From positions 2,067,501-2,131,500 of the forward strand of contig NZ_JAMZEB010000002.1 of assembly GCF_024172165.1 (NCBI RefSeq): a stretch of 64,000 nt of DNA. The letters are read 5' to 3'. Every line of letters begins with the position of its first letter. The stretch's first letter is position 1. Below the pieces are notes generated by a model. It saw nothing but the letters and a program-made list of their open reading frames with translations, did no database searches and was not told the origin of the DNA. Positions 14,963-23,460 of the stretch are shown here, piece after piece. The DNA comes from Nonomuraea thailandensis (GTDB taxonomy: Bacteria > Actinomycetota > Actinomycetes > Streptosporangiales > Streptosporangiaceae). A program made the position numbers and the translations under genes.

Positions 14963-17900
14963 GCGAGATCTACGACGTCTTCCGGGAGCCGCCGCGGGCC
15001 TACTCGCCGGCCGCCATCTGGTGGTGGAGCGGCGAGCCGCTGCGCCGCGACCGGCTGCGCTGGCAGATGGAGCGGCTGGTCGCCGGGGGCGTGCACAACC
15101 TGGTCATCCTCAACCTCGCCCCCTCGGGGCCGATGTTCGGGGCCGGCGCCGACGACCCGCCCTTCCTGTCCGATCCGTGGTGGGAGCTGCTGGACGGGGT
15201 GTGCGCCGACGCCCGCGAGCTGGGCGCGTACCTGTGGTTCTACGACCAGCTCGGCTTCTCCGGCGCCGACCTTCAGGCGCGGCTGGTGCAGGAGCGGCCC
15301 GAGTTCGCCGGGCAGTGGCTGGCCCCCGACGGGTCGGTCGGCCTGCGGGGCTTCGACTACCTCTCGCGCGAGGCGTGCGCGGTGCTGCTGGACCGCGTGC
15401 ACGGCGAGTTCGAACGGCGGCTCGGGCACTGGTTCGGCAAGGTGATCGCCGGGTCGTTCCAGGACGAGCTGCCGACCCTGCCCACCTGGTCCGCCCGCTT
15501 CGCCGAGGAGCACCTGGCACGCAGGGGGCGGCCGTACTCGCCGGAGGACCGGCGGGCCTACCAGCTCACCCGGGCCGAGCTGGCCGAGGAGGCGTTCTTC
15601 CGGCCGCTGGCCGAGTGGCACGAACGCCACGGCCTGGTGCACGGCTGCGACCAGCAGGACCCGGCCCGCGGCGGGCATCCCGTGGACGGGGTGCGGCTGT
15701 ACGCCGACTACCCGCGCACCCACCGGTGGTTCGGCGCGCCCGGCTCCGACCACCACGGCGACGCCCGCCTGCACTCCTCCCTCGCCCACCTGTACGGGCG
15801 GCCGCGCACCTGGATCGAGGCGTTCCACTCCAGCGGGTGGGGCGGCACGCTGGAGGAGACGTTCGACTGGCTGCTGCCGTGGCTGCGGGCCGGGGCCACC
15901 CTCTACAACCCGCACGCCGTCTACTACACGACCAAGCGCGGCTGGTGGGAGTGGGCGCCGCCGTCCACCGACTGGCGGCAGCCGTACTGGCGGCACCACC
16001 GGGTCTTCGCCGAGGCGGTCACCCGGCTGTGCGCGGCGCTGTCGCTCGGCCGGCACGCCTGCGACGTGGCCGTCCTCCTGCCCACCGCCACCGCCCAGGC
16101 CGGCGTCGGGGCCGACGGGCAGGCCGACGCGGCCGCGGTGCGGGCGCAGGAGGTGTACCGGGAGCTGGTGGGCGACATAGCCTGGTTCGCCACCTCGCCC
16201 GGGGTGCTGGATCGGCTCGGGCTCGACGCGGACGTCATCGACGAGGACTCGGTGCGGCGCGCGGTCGTCAAGGACGGGCGGCTGACCGTCGCCACCGAGG
16301 CCTACCGGGCGATCATCCTGCCCGCCGTCACGACCCTGGACGAGGACGTCGCCGCCCGGCTCGCGGAGTTCGCCGAGCACGGGGGGCTGCTCGTCGCGGT
16401 CGGCGCGCCGGAACCGGGCGCTACGGGGCCGGGCGTGGCCGCTGCCGTAGCGGGCGCGCGCTTCGTGGCCTCCGCCGATCGGGTGGGGGAGGCGCTGGAA
16501 GGGCTGGAGCGGCGGGTCGAGGCGCCCGGGCCCGCGCTGGTGCGCGAGCACGGCGAGACCACGCTGGTGTTCCTGCCCGCGGCCTTCCCCATGGCCAGCC
16601 GCATCCACGTCGGCCGGCCCGAGGAACGCGGCGTGGACCTGGGCTGGCTGGACGCCGTCATCGACTTCGAGCCCGCCCGGTACGCCCGCGAGATGCCGGT
16701 CACCGTGAGAGGCGTCAGCGGCACGCCGCTGCTGCTGCGCCCCTTCGCCGGCGGCGACCCCGTGCCGCTGCCGCACACCCGGGAGGGCGACACCGTACGG
16801 GTGGTCGTGCCCTTCGACGACGGGCCCGCCGCGCTGCTGGCGTTCGACGGCACCGACGCCGAGCCCGCGCCGCGGCCCGCGTACCCGGTGGAGCACGATC
16901 TGGGCGACGCATGGGACGTCGAGCTGGTTCCCACCCTGGACGACACCTGGTCCGACTTCGGCACCGATGGCGGCGGCGTCGAGTGCTGGACGTTGCGGAC
17001 GCCGGACGGCGAGCCGGTGGACGTGACGTTCGGGCCGCGCGGCGAGCAGCGGGTCGGCGACGGGCCGTGGACGCCTTCCGTCTGGTCGGCCTCGCGCGGG
17101 CTGCGCAAGGACCCCGTGCACCGGGAGACGCTCGGGCCCAAGGGGCGGGTGCCGGTCGAGTTCCTGGCCTTCGGGCGGGTCGCGGCGGGGGCGGAGGCCC
17201 GCTTCCGCACGGTCGTCACCGTCCCGGCGGGCGGCGCCTGGCTCGCCCTCGGCGCCGGCGCGGCCAAGACGCTCCGGATCGACGGGGCGGAGCGACCGCT
17301 CGACGACCGCGGCTACTGCGCCGTCGCGCGTTCGCCGCTCACGCCCGGCGAGCACCTGCTGGAGCTGGTGCTGGTGCCGGAGGAGGAGCACGACCTGCGG
17401 GCGTACGCCTGCCTGGTGGCCGACCCCGCCGACGCGATCCGCCCGGAGTGGATCGCGGGCACGCCGCTGGAGACGGTCGTCCACGTGCCCGAGGCCGGAC
17501 GGCCCGCCTTGCTGCAGGTGGCGTCCACCGCGTTCTGCCGGGTGCTGGTGAACGGCGTCGAAGCGGGCAGGCAGGGTGGTTTCGACCCGTACGCGGAGGC
17601 GGACATCCCGCGCGTGCGCCGCTACGACGTCACCCACCTCCTGCGCGAGGGGCCCAACACCGTACGCGTCGAATCCGGCGGAGACGTGCTGGTGGACGGC
17701 ATCGCGGTCTCCGGGCCCGGCTGGTCGCCCGCGCCCCGCGTACGGCGGCGTCAGCACGGGGACCCGGCCGCGCTGTGGCTGCTGCCCCGGCCGCACCCGC
17801 TGCCGGAGGCGGGCTGGCTGGACGGCGGCCCCGTCGCCCTGCCCGCCGGGTTCGCGGTCCCCGGTGCCCGCCCGCGCACCGAGCACTTCCTGCTCGACCC

Positions 17901-18495
17901 GCCCCCCGGAACGACCGGCGTCGAGGTGAACGCCCGGTGCCGGTACGACGTGCGATGGCCGGTCGAGCCCGCAGCCCGCACCGGCCCGGCCGAGCCCGCA
18001 CCGGGCACCGGGGCGGCCGAGCCCGTGCCGGCCGCCGGCCCGGTCGAGCCCCCAGCGCGTACGGCGCCGATCGAGCTCGTCCTGCACACCGAGCCTGGCG
18101 CGCAGGGCGGTGCGGCCCTCACCGGACCCGTCCGGTTCACCTGCGGGCCCGGCCGGATGCGGCTGGGCGACTGGGAGGAGCAGGGGCTGGCCGGGTACAG
18201 CGGCGGCGTGCGCTACCGGACCACGGTGTCCGCCGCCTCCGGGCCAGGCCTGCTGGACCTGGGCCGGGTCAGGGGCAGCGCCGAGGTGAGCGTCAACGGC
18301 CGGCCCTGCGGCGTGCGCGTCTGCTCCCCGTACGTGTTCGACGTCGAGCTGGACGACGGCGACAACCTCGTCGAGATCCTCGTCCTCGGCACCCTGGCCC
18401 CCTACCTGGACGAGGTCAGCCCCACCCACTTCGTCTTCGCCGGCCAGCGCGCCACCGGACTGTTCGGCCCCGTCCGCCTGCGGATGATCGCTTAG
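14959..18495 (+). CDS. GH106-like glycoside hydrolase (putative alpha-L-rhamnosidase family)
   Basis: The 1178-residue protein starts with AYSPAAIWWWSGEPLRRDRLRWQMERLVAGGVHNLVIL. This matches the W-rich opening and the first barrel strand of GH106-like enzymes, followed by PWWELLDGVCADARELGAYLWFYDQLGF. Acidic residues in SFQDELPTLPTWS and EAFHSSGWGGTLEETFDWLLPW are candidate catalytic or binding sites. The C-terminal half looks beta-rich with jelly-roll modules. No signal peptide is visible, so it probably acts on imported oligosaccharides, which fits its coupling to the ABC importer. A low-complexity insert of [12 protein letters not shown] and VEPPAR repeats lies near residues 998-1035. The family is assigned by pattern; rhamnose specificity is inference. 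Confidence 0.72.
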   Translation: MSEIYDVFREPPRAYSPAAIWWWSGEPLRRDRLRWQMERLVAGGVHNLVILNLAPSGPMFGAGADDPPFLSDPWWELLDGVCADARELGAYLWFYDQLGFSGADLQARLVQERPEFAGQWLAPDGSVGLRGFDYLSREACAVLLDRVHGEFERRLGHWFGKVIAGSFQDELPTLPTWSARFAEEHLARRGRPYSPEDRRAYQLTRAELAEEAFFRPLAEWHERHGLVHGCDQQDPARGGHPVDGVRLYADYPRTHRWFGAPGSDHHGDARLHSSLAHLYGRPRTWIEAFHSSGWGGTLEETFDWLLPWLRAGATLYNPHAVYYTTKRGWWEWAPPSTDWRQPYWRHHRVFAEAVTRLCAALSLGRHACDVAVLLPTATAQAGVGADGQADAAAVRAQEVYRELVGDIAWFATSPGVLDRLGLDADVIDEDSVRRAVVKDGRLTVATEAYRAIILPAVTTLDEDVAARLAEFAEHGGLLVAVGAPEPGATGPGVAAAVAGARFVASADRVGEALEGLERRVEAPGPALVREHGETTLVFLPAAFPMASRIHVGRPEERGVDLGWLDAVIDFEPARYAREMPVTVRGVSGTPLLLRPFAGGDPVPLPHTREGDTVRVVVPFDDGPAALLAFDGTDAEPAPRPAYPVEHDLGDAWDVELVPTLDDTWSDFGTDGGGVECWTLRTPDGEPVDVTFGPRGEQRVGDGPWTPSVWSASRGLRKDPVHRETLGPKGRVPVEFLAFGRVAAGAEARFRTVVTVPAGGAWLALGAGAAKTLRIDGAERPLDDRGYCAVARSPLTPGEHLLELVLVPEEEHDLRAYACLVADPADAIRPEWIAGTPLETVVHVPEAGRPALLQVASTAFCRVLVNGVEAGRQGGFDPYAEADIPRVRRYDVTHLLREGPNTVRVESGGDVLVDGIAVSGPGWSPAPRVRRRQHGDPAALWLLPRPHPLPEAGWLDGGPVALPAGFAVPGARPRTEHFLLDPPPGTTGVEVNARCRYDVRWPVEPAARTGPAEPAPGTGAAEPVPAAGPVEPPARTAPIELVLHTEPGAQGGAALTGPVRFTCGPGRMRLGDWEEQGLAGYSGGVRYRTTVSAASGPGLLDLGRVRGSAEVSVNGRPCGVRVCSPYVFDVELDDGDNLVEILVLGTLAPYLDEVSPTHFVFAGQRATGLFGPVRLRMIA

Positions 18496-18499
18496 CGGC

Positions 18500-18523
18500 C
18501 CCCGGGGCGGCGTGGCCCCGGGG
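18500..18523 (+). terminator. Putative hairpin terminator after the glycosidase operon
   Basis: CCCCGGGGC (18500-18508) and GCCCCGGGG (18515-18523) form a perfect 9-bp G/C stem with loop GGCGTG, five bases after the stop codon. No T-run follows, as is common in actinomycetes. It lies only 20 bases before the next start, so partial read-through is possible. Confidence 0.5.
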
Positions 18524-18542
18524 ACTCCGCCAGACTGCTGCC

Positions 18543-19313
18543 GTGTCCTCGTCCTCCTCGTCCATGATCGCCGTCACCCCGCTGCTGCCCGTGATCGTCC
18601 TCCTGCTGGCCGCGCTGGGCGGCGCGGTGGCGTGGCTGGGGCGGCTGGGGCACGGCAGGGCCGTCGTGACGGCGTGCCTGCGGGCCGCGCTGCAGCTCGG
18701 CGCCGTGTCCGTGGTGATCGCCTGGGTGGTCGCGTACTCCGCGGCGGTGACGGGCTTCATCCTGCTCATGTACGGCGTCGCCGCCTTCACCGCCGGCCGG
18801 CGCGTCACCGCGGGCGGGCCCGGATGGTGGTGGGCGGGGCTGCCGATCGCGGCGGGCACCGCCCCCGTGCTGGCGGTCCTGGCGGGCAGCGGCGTGACGC
18901 CCCTGTCCGGGATCGTGATCATCCCGATCGCGGGGATCCTGCTGGGCGGCTGCCTGACGGCCACCGCGCTCGCGGGCCGGCGCGCGGTGGAGGAGCTGCG
19001 GCAGCGCAGGGGAGAGGTGGAGGCGGCCCTGGCGCTGGGGTTCATGCCCCGGGACGCGGCCATGGAGATCTGCCGGCCGTCCGCCGCGGGGGCTCTGGTG
19101 CCGGCCCTGGACCAGACGAGGACCGTGGGGCTGGTCACGCTGCCCGGGGCGTTCGTGGGGGTGCTGCTCGGCGGGGCGAGCCCGATCGAGGCGGGCATCG
19201 TCCAGCTCGTGGTGCTGGTGGCGCTGCTGGCCGCCGAGGCCGTCGCCACCGTGGTCACGGTCGAGCTCGTCGCCCGCGGCCGCTTCACCCCACCGGCCGC
19301 CGATCAGCGGTGA
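18543..19313 (+). CDS. fetB: FetB/UPF0014-family ABC permease without a neighbouring ATPase
   Basis: The 256-residue membrane protein carries FetB-family hallmarks: RAALQLGAVSVVIAWVV early, TALAGRRAVEELRQRRGEVEAALALGF in the middle, and QTRTVGLVTLPGAFVGVLLGGASPIEAGIVQLVVL. FetB works with the ATPase FetA and has been linked to iron export and oxidative-stress tolerance in E. coli. No FetA gene is adjacent, so an unlinked ATPase would be needed. The start is GTG 18543, with the serine-rich stretch at the N-terminus; no clear Shine-Dalgarno is seen, and the protein may be translated from a short leader after the preceding hairpin. Confidence 0.82.
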   Translation: MSSSSSSMIAVTPLLPVIVLLLAALGGAVAWLGRLGHGRAVVTACLRAALQLGAVSVVIAWVVAYSAAVTGFILLMYGVAAFTAGRRVTAGGPGWWWAGLPIAAGTAPVLAVLAGSGVTPLSGIVIIPIAGILLGGCLTATALAGRRAVEELRQRRGEVEAALALGFMPRDAAMEICRPSAAGALVPALDQTRTVGLVTLPGAFVGVLLGGASPIEAGIVQLVVLVALLAAEAVATVVTVELVARGRFTPPAADQR

Positions 19314-19367
19314 CGCCGCCCGCGCACCGCCGGGGCCGGCAGCCGGGACGCCGGTGACGCGCCCGGG

Positions 19368-20642
19368 CTAGGAGCCGGGAGGCGGGGTGTCGAAGGCTTC
19401 GGGCACGCCGGTCAGGGCCTCGGCCTCCTTCCTGGTGTACGGGGTGCCGGGCCATTCGACGAGCAGGACGGTGGCGTCGTCGTGGAGCCGGCGCTCGTGG
19501 TAGTCGAGGTGGTGGTGGATCAGCCGCCGCAACGTCTCGGGCACCGGCAGCTCGTCCGCCTGGTGCCGGATGAGGAAGTCGGCGAACCGTTCCATGCCGA
19601 ACTCCTCGCCGTGGCGGTTGCGCGCCTCGGTGATGCCGTCGGTGTAGAGCAGCAGCCGGTCCCCGGGCTGGAGCTGGGCGTGACACTCCGTCACCGGCAG
19701 GTGCAGGCCGGTGCCCGCGGGCGGCGCCGGGTCGCAGTCGAGCTCGATGGTGGCGCGCCTGCGGACGATCACGGGCGGGTGGTGGCCGCAGTTGACCCAG
19801 GCCAGCTCGCCGTTGGAGATGTCCAGGGCGGCCAGGACGCCGGTGGCGAACCGTTCGCCGCCGAACTGCCCCATGAGCGCCTCGTCGATCCGGTTCGCCG
19901 CCCGGACGAGCCCTTCTCCCTCGTGGCGGCTGTTGCGCAGAGTCGTCAGGGCGAGGTTGGCGGTCAGGCCGGCGGCGGTGTCGTGCCCCATCGCGTCGAA
20001 GATGGCCAGATGGGCGGTACACCCCTCCAGGGCGTAGTCGTACACGTCGCCGCTGACGTCGTACGCGGGCTCCATCACCGCGCTGATCACGAACCGGTCG
20101 GTGGCGAACGTGCGCTGCGGCATGAGCCGCCACTCCATCTCCGCCGACACGCTCATCCGCCTGCGCCGCACCAGCCTGGCGTAGGTGTCGCTGAGCGGCC
20201 GCTTGGAGACCACGAGCAGGGCCACCAGCCCGGCCAGGCGCTCCATGTCCCGCAGGGTTTCGGGGTCGGCTTCCGGTGCGCCGATCCGCAGGACGCCGAG
20301 CCGGTCGGTGCCGTCCACCAGCGGCACCCACCATCGGCGCGGGTCGCGTACCGAGGCGGGCAGGATCCTGCCGTGCTGGAACGCGCGGCCCGCCACCGTG
20401 CCCTCGATGCAGATCTCGCCGCTCTCGCGCGCCCCGGCCGGCGCGGGCCGGGAGATCAGCGGTGACAGCACCTCCTGCTGCAGGTCCGCCAGATAGATCA
20501 CCACGTCGGACAGGCCCACCCGGGCGGCCTGCTCGGCCACCAGGCCGGGGATCTGCTCCAGGGTGGACGTGTGGCTCGCGGAGATCAGCGCGCCGAACAT
20601 CGCCGCACGCGCCTCCGCCGAGCCGCTATCGTGAGCGGTCAT
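19368..20642 (-). CDS. GAF-domain SpoIIE/RsbU-type PP2C serine phosphatase
   Basis: The 424-residue protein has a GAF-like sensor (about residues 20-165, e.g. LVAEQAARVGLSDVVIYLADL and GTVAGRAFQHG). A SpoIIE phosphatase domain follows (about 195-400) with the metal-binding motifs SGDVYDY, IFDAMGHDTAAG, LLLYTDGITEARN and HDDATVLLVEW. Such enzymes dephosphorylate anti-anti-sigma factors and so release sigma factors under stress or during development. No kinase or anti-sigma gene is adjacent, so its partner is encoded elsewhere. The ATG at 20642 begins MTAHDSG; the longer open frame upstream overlaps the divergent promoter and is rejected. Confidence 0.9.
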   Translation of the reverse strand: MTAHDSGSAEARAAMFGALISASHTSTLEQIPGLVAEQAARVGLSDVVIYLADLQQEVLSPLISRPAPAGARESGEICIEGTVAGRAFQHGRILPASVRDPRRWWVPLVDGTDRLGVLRIGAPEADPETLRDMERLAGLVALLVVSKRPLSDTYARLVRRRRMSVSAEMEWRLMPQRTFATDRFVISAVMEPAYDVSGDVYDYALEGCTAHLAIFDAMGHDTAAGLTANLALTTLRNSRHEGEGLVRAANRIDEALMGQFGGERFATGVLAALDISNGELAWVNCGHHPPVIVRRRATIELDCDPAPPAGTGLHLPVTECHAQLQPGDRLLLYTDGITEARNRHGEEFGMERFADFLIRHQADELPVPETLRRLIHHHLDYHERRLHDDATVLLVEWPGTPYTRKEAEALTGVPEAFDTPPPGS

Positions 20643-20757
20643 GTACCTAACGTAACGGTCCGGGTCATCACTCGTACGGTCATATCGCCGTGCCCCCGGC
20701 TCAAGTGGTAGGGCCGGAGGCGGCGCGGGGCGGTTACGGTGGCCGCGGGAGGTTCTC

Positions 20758-21462
20758 ATGAGGTTCTTCCGCCCGGCCGCCACGCTCGCCCTGACCGCCG
20801 CCCTCGTCCTCGGCGCCCCACCCGACGCCGCACGGGCCGACCCCGCGCCCGACGCCGCACGGGGCGACCCCGCGCCCGCCGCGTACGGCGACATCCGTGG
20901 TGGCGACACCTTCGTGGTGGAGGGCAAGGGACGCTGCACGGTGGCGTTCACCGTGCGGCGCGGCACCACCGGCGGGTTCCTCACCGCGGGGCGCTGCGGC
21001 CGGCGGGGCGACATCGCCCTGACCGGTTACGGCGGCACGCCGATCGGCGTCTTCGAAGCCTCCTCCTACCCGAACGACGACTACGCCTGGGTGTCGCTCC
21101 ACCCCGGCTGGACACCGCGCGGCGCCGTGGTGGCCCACGGCGTCGAACGCCCCGTGCGCGGCTCGGCGCCCGCCGCCGTCGGCTCGCCCGTGTGCCGGGC
21201 CGGGCCGGCCACCGGCTGGCACTGCGGTACGGTCCAGCAGCGCAACGTCACCGTCACCTACCCCGAGGGCACCGTCACCGGCCTGGTGCGCACCAGTGTG
21301 TGCCCGGAGCCGGGCACGTGGGGCGCGCCGTTCCTCTCCGGCGACCAGGCGCAGGGCATCACGTCCGGCGGCACGGGCAGTTGTGCCACCGGCGGGTCCA
21401 CCTACTTCCAGCCGGTGGGGGAGGCGCTGTCCGCCTACGGGCTCACGCTGATCACGGCTTGA
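20758..21462 (+). CDS. Secreted streptogrisin-fold protein lacking catalytic His and Ser
   Basis: The 234-residue protein has a signal peptide (MRFFRPAATLALTAALVLGAP). The mature part matches S1E/streptogrisin proteases: GGFLTAGRCG (residues 72-81), YPNDDYAWV (104-112) and EPGTWGAPFLSGDQAQGITSG (184-204). The family reads TAGHCG and PGDSGG at the first and third sites. Here the catalytic His is R79 and the catalytic Ser is W188, while the Asp (D108) remains. The Cys pairs are kept, so the fold is probably maintained but cannot be a standard serine protease. The usual long pro-region is absent, and a 27-bp duplication gives a DAARxDPAP repeat after the signal. It may act as a binding protein or inhibitor decoy. 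Confidence 0.85.
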   Translation: MRFFRPAATLALTAALVLGAPPDAARADPAPDAARGDPAPAAYGDIRGGDTFVVEGKGRCTVAFTVRRGTTGGFLTAGRCGRRGDIALTGYGGTPIGVFEASSYPNDDYAWVSLHPGWTPRGAVVAHGVERPVRGSAPAAVGSPVCRAGPATGWHCGTVQQRNVTVTYPEGTVTGLVRTSVCPEPGTWGAPFLSGDQAQGITSGGTGSCATGGSTYFQPVGEALSAYGLTLITA

Positions 21463-21545
21463 GCAACAAGTCACGGCCTGAGCAACAAGTCACGGCCTGA
21501 GCCGCGAGTCACGGCCCGAGCCGCTGGTCACGGCCCGAGCCGCGG
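21451..21545. repeat. Five 19-bp tandem units spanning a stop codon
   Basis: Units begin at 21451, 21470, 21489, 21508 and 21527 and follow the pattern GTCACGGCCTGAGCAACAA with drift toward GTCACGGCCCGAGCCGCGG. The first unit contains the last codons and TGA of the pseudoprotease gene. The array also covers the 3' end of the glycosyltransferase remnant on the other strand. Confidence 0.85.
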
Positions 21546-21705
21546 GGCCGGCGTCCCTTCCGCGAGGGCCTCCAGCTCGGCCACGGCCCGGTCGGTGGCC
21601 GTCTCGGCGGCGATCTCGGCGGCCATCCGCCGGGCCTCGCGCTGGTAGGAGGGCTCCTGGAGGAGGCGTTCCACCGCGCTCCAGCCACGCCCGGTGCCGG
21701 CCGCG
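21528..21705 (-). pseudogene. Remnant of a macrolide-type glycosyltransferase C-terminus
   Basis: The minus strand encodes WSAVERLLQEPSYQREARRM followed by AAEIAAETATDRAVAELEALAE. This is the typical closing helix pair of UGT/MGT-like glycosyltransferases. No catalytic or nucleotide-sugar domain precedes it in frame. Coding-like sequence in another frame upstream (RLGDANVLWTAQIDRVPAI) suggests further shifted fragments that I cannot identify. It is best read as a decayed 3' end. Confidence 0.5.
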
Positions 21706-21811
21706 GGCGTGGGCCGCCGCGCGGGCGATCGCCGGGACCCGGTCGATCTGCGCGGTCCACAGCACGTTCGCGTCACCCAGGCGCTCGTCCTCCTCGAAAG
21801 GGGATCCGGAG

Positions 21812-23368
21812 CTACGACCTGATCTCGTACACGGCGGTCGTGCCGCTCACCTCGTTGCCCACCACCAGCAGCGGGGAGCGCGTCGGGCTGTCGTGCGCGT
21901 CGATGAACAGCACCCCCTCGGGGCCGACGTCCCCGGCCGTGCCGGCCTCGACGTCGCCGGCGAAGTCGCGGGTGTTGACGTAGCCGGCCAGGCGGGGGCG
22001 GCGCGGGTCCGACAGGTCGTAGGCGACGACGCCGCCCACTCGCTCCAGGCCGGCGAACGCGTACGTGCGGCCCCGTACCTGCCCGACCGTGACGCCCTCG
22101 GGCTCGGGGCCCTTGTTGTCGCTGCGGGAGTCGAAGGAGTCGTTCTCCTCGTTGTCGGCGTTGAACCGGCCGGGCAGCTCGCGCGCGACGAGCCGCTCCA
22201 GCTCGTTGCCGGAGTCCCAGACCAGCGAGCCGTCGGCGGCGCGCACCGAGACGGACCGCCCGCCGAACGCGCGCAGCTCCGTGTACCTGCCCTCGGCGTC
22301 CTTCGGCGAGTCGGCCAGGACGGTCAGCCGGCCCAGCTCGGCGTCCTTCTTCAGCTCCACGGCGTTCGGGAACGCGGACGGCGCCAGGTCGGCGTCCTTG
22401 ACCCGCACCTCGTCGCTGTGGCACTCCCAGTCGCGGCTGTCGCCCTCGTTGGCGGTCACCAGGTACGTGCGCCCGCGGTCGCGGAAGTGGGCGATCGCGT
22501 CGGGCATGTACACGCCCTTGACCGGGTGCGGGCGGATGTCGATCTTGCCGTCGCGGTCCGAGGCGTCCAGCGCGCCGGCCGGCTGCGCGTGGTCCTTGAG
22601 GCCGAGCGGCACGATGTCGCGCACCGTGGCCCTGGCCAGGTCCACGACGGCCAGCGCGTTGTTCTCCTGGAGGGTGACCCAGGCGGTGCCGCCGTCGGTG
22701 GTGATGTACTCGGGCTCCAGGTCCTGCGCCGCGCTCGCGCCCGGCCCGCTGATCCGCACGCCCTTGGCGCGCAGCGCGTCCTCCTTGCCGTTCCACGCCT
22801 GGAACCCGGCGGTGCGCACGGTGCCGCGCCGCACGTCGATCACGCTGACCGACCCCTCCGGGTCGTCCACGGCGCCGGCGCAGTACGAGGCCGCCTCGCC
22901 CTCGTTCGCCACGACGACCTGCCGCCCGTCGGCGGTGAAGGTCAGCATGTCGGGCAGCGCCCCCACCGTGACCTGCCGCTTCTTGGCGCCGGTGCGGGCG
23001 TCGAAGAACGCCACGCTGCCCGCGCCCGTCTTGCCGGCCGCCTGCTGCGCGACGGCCACCAGCCCGTCGTGCACGGCCACGCTGTTGGCGCCGGGGGTGG
23101 CGAGCGTGGTCACCTTGCGCGGGGCGCGGGGATCGCGGAGGTCGAGCACGTCCACGGTGTCCTGCTCCGCGTTGACGACGAACACGCGCCGGGTCCTCGC
23201 GTCGTACGCGGTGATCTCCGCCGCCCCGGCCCCGACGGCGCCGGCGGAGTAGCGGCCGAGCAGGGAGAGCTCGAGGCCGGACGGCTTGGTGGAGGCGGAG
23301 GCGGGAGTGAGCATGGCGAATACCGACAAACTCGCCGCTGCCAGACAAATCGGGGTCTTGATGTGCAT
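21812..23368 (-). CDS. Secreted choice-of-anchor-I beta-propeller protein
   Basis: The 518-residue protein has a signal peptide (MHIKTPICLAAASLSVFAML, cleavage near ASA). A long beta-propeller-like region follows with blade motifs such as RRVFVVNAEQDTVDVLDLRDP, DGRQVVVANEGEAASYC, ARTYLVTANEGDSRDW-like RTYLVTANEGDSRDW, and FNADNEENDSFDSRSDNKGPEPEGV. This set is characteristic of the choice-of-anchor I family, found near or fused to secreted phosphatases and nucleases. Enzyme activity is not established. No sortase motif or C-terminal anchor is visible, so it is probably released. It stands alone between decayed neighbours. Confidence 0.85.
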   Translation of the reverse strand: MHIKTPICLAAASLSVFAMLTPASASTKPSGLELSLLGRYSAGAVGAGAAEITAYDARTRRVFVVNAEQDTVDVLDLRDPRAPRKVTTLATPGANSVAVHDGLVAVAQQAAGKTGAGSVAFFDARTGAKKRQVTVGALPDMLTFTADGRQVVVANEGEAASYCAGAVDDPEGSVSVIDVRRGTVRTAGFQAWNGKEDALRAKGVRISGPGASAAQDLEPEYITTDGGTAWVTLQENNALAVVDLARATVRDIVPLGLKDHAQPAGALDASDRDGKIDIRPHPVKGVYMPDAIAHFRDRGRTYLVTANEGDSRDWECHSDEVRVKDADLAPSAFPNAVELKKDAELGRLTVLADSPKDAEGRYTELRAFGGRSVSVRAADGSLVWDSGNELERLVARELPGRFNADNEENDSFDSRSDNKGPEPEGVTVGQVRGRTYAFAGLERVGGVVAYDLSDPRRPRLAGYVNTRDFAGDVEAGTAGDVGPEGVLFIDAHDSPTRSPLLVVGNEVSGTTAVYEIRS

Positions 23369-23460
23369 GTGGCGGAGTGTCGTGATCTTTCATGAACGCC
23401 GGTCCAAGCCCGGATGACCGGCGGCGGCATCGGACATGAACAGCGTGGCCGCCCGCGGGC

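Noticed and set aside
14923..18429. Very long minus-strand open frame (about 1170 codons) opposite the GH106-like gene
   Set aside because: It mirrors the codons of the plus-strand gene; its translation is low-complexity (Arg, Gly, Val, His) with no motif. High G+C creates such frames.
15021..18542. Plus-frame extension upstream of fetB giving a 1430-residue product
   Set aside because: The extra part is an Arg/Ala/Gly-rich shadow of the glycosidase frame. The FetB homology begins at the GTG at 18543.
20739..21014. N-terminal extension of the SpoIIE-type phosphatase (548 residues)
   Set aside because: The extra residues are antisense to the pseudoprotease gene and its promoter, with low-complexity Ala/Arg content. 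The ATG at 20642 matches the domain boundary.
21490..21765. Small minus-strand gene of 91 codons
   Set aside because: The sequence lies over the tandem repeat and shows only a shifted fragment of unknown origin. The clearest signal there is the glycosyltransferase C-terminus in another frame.
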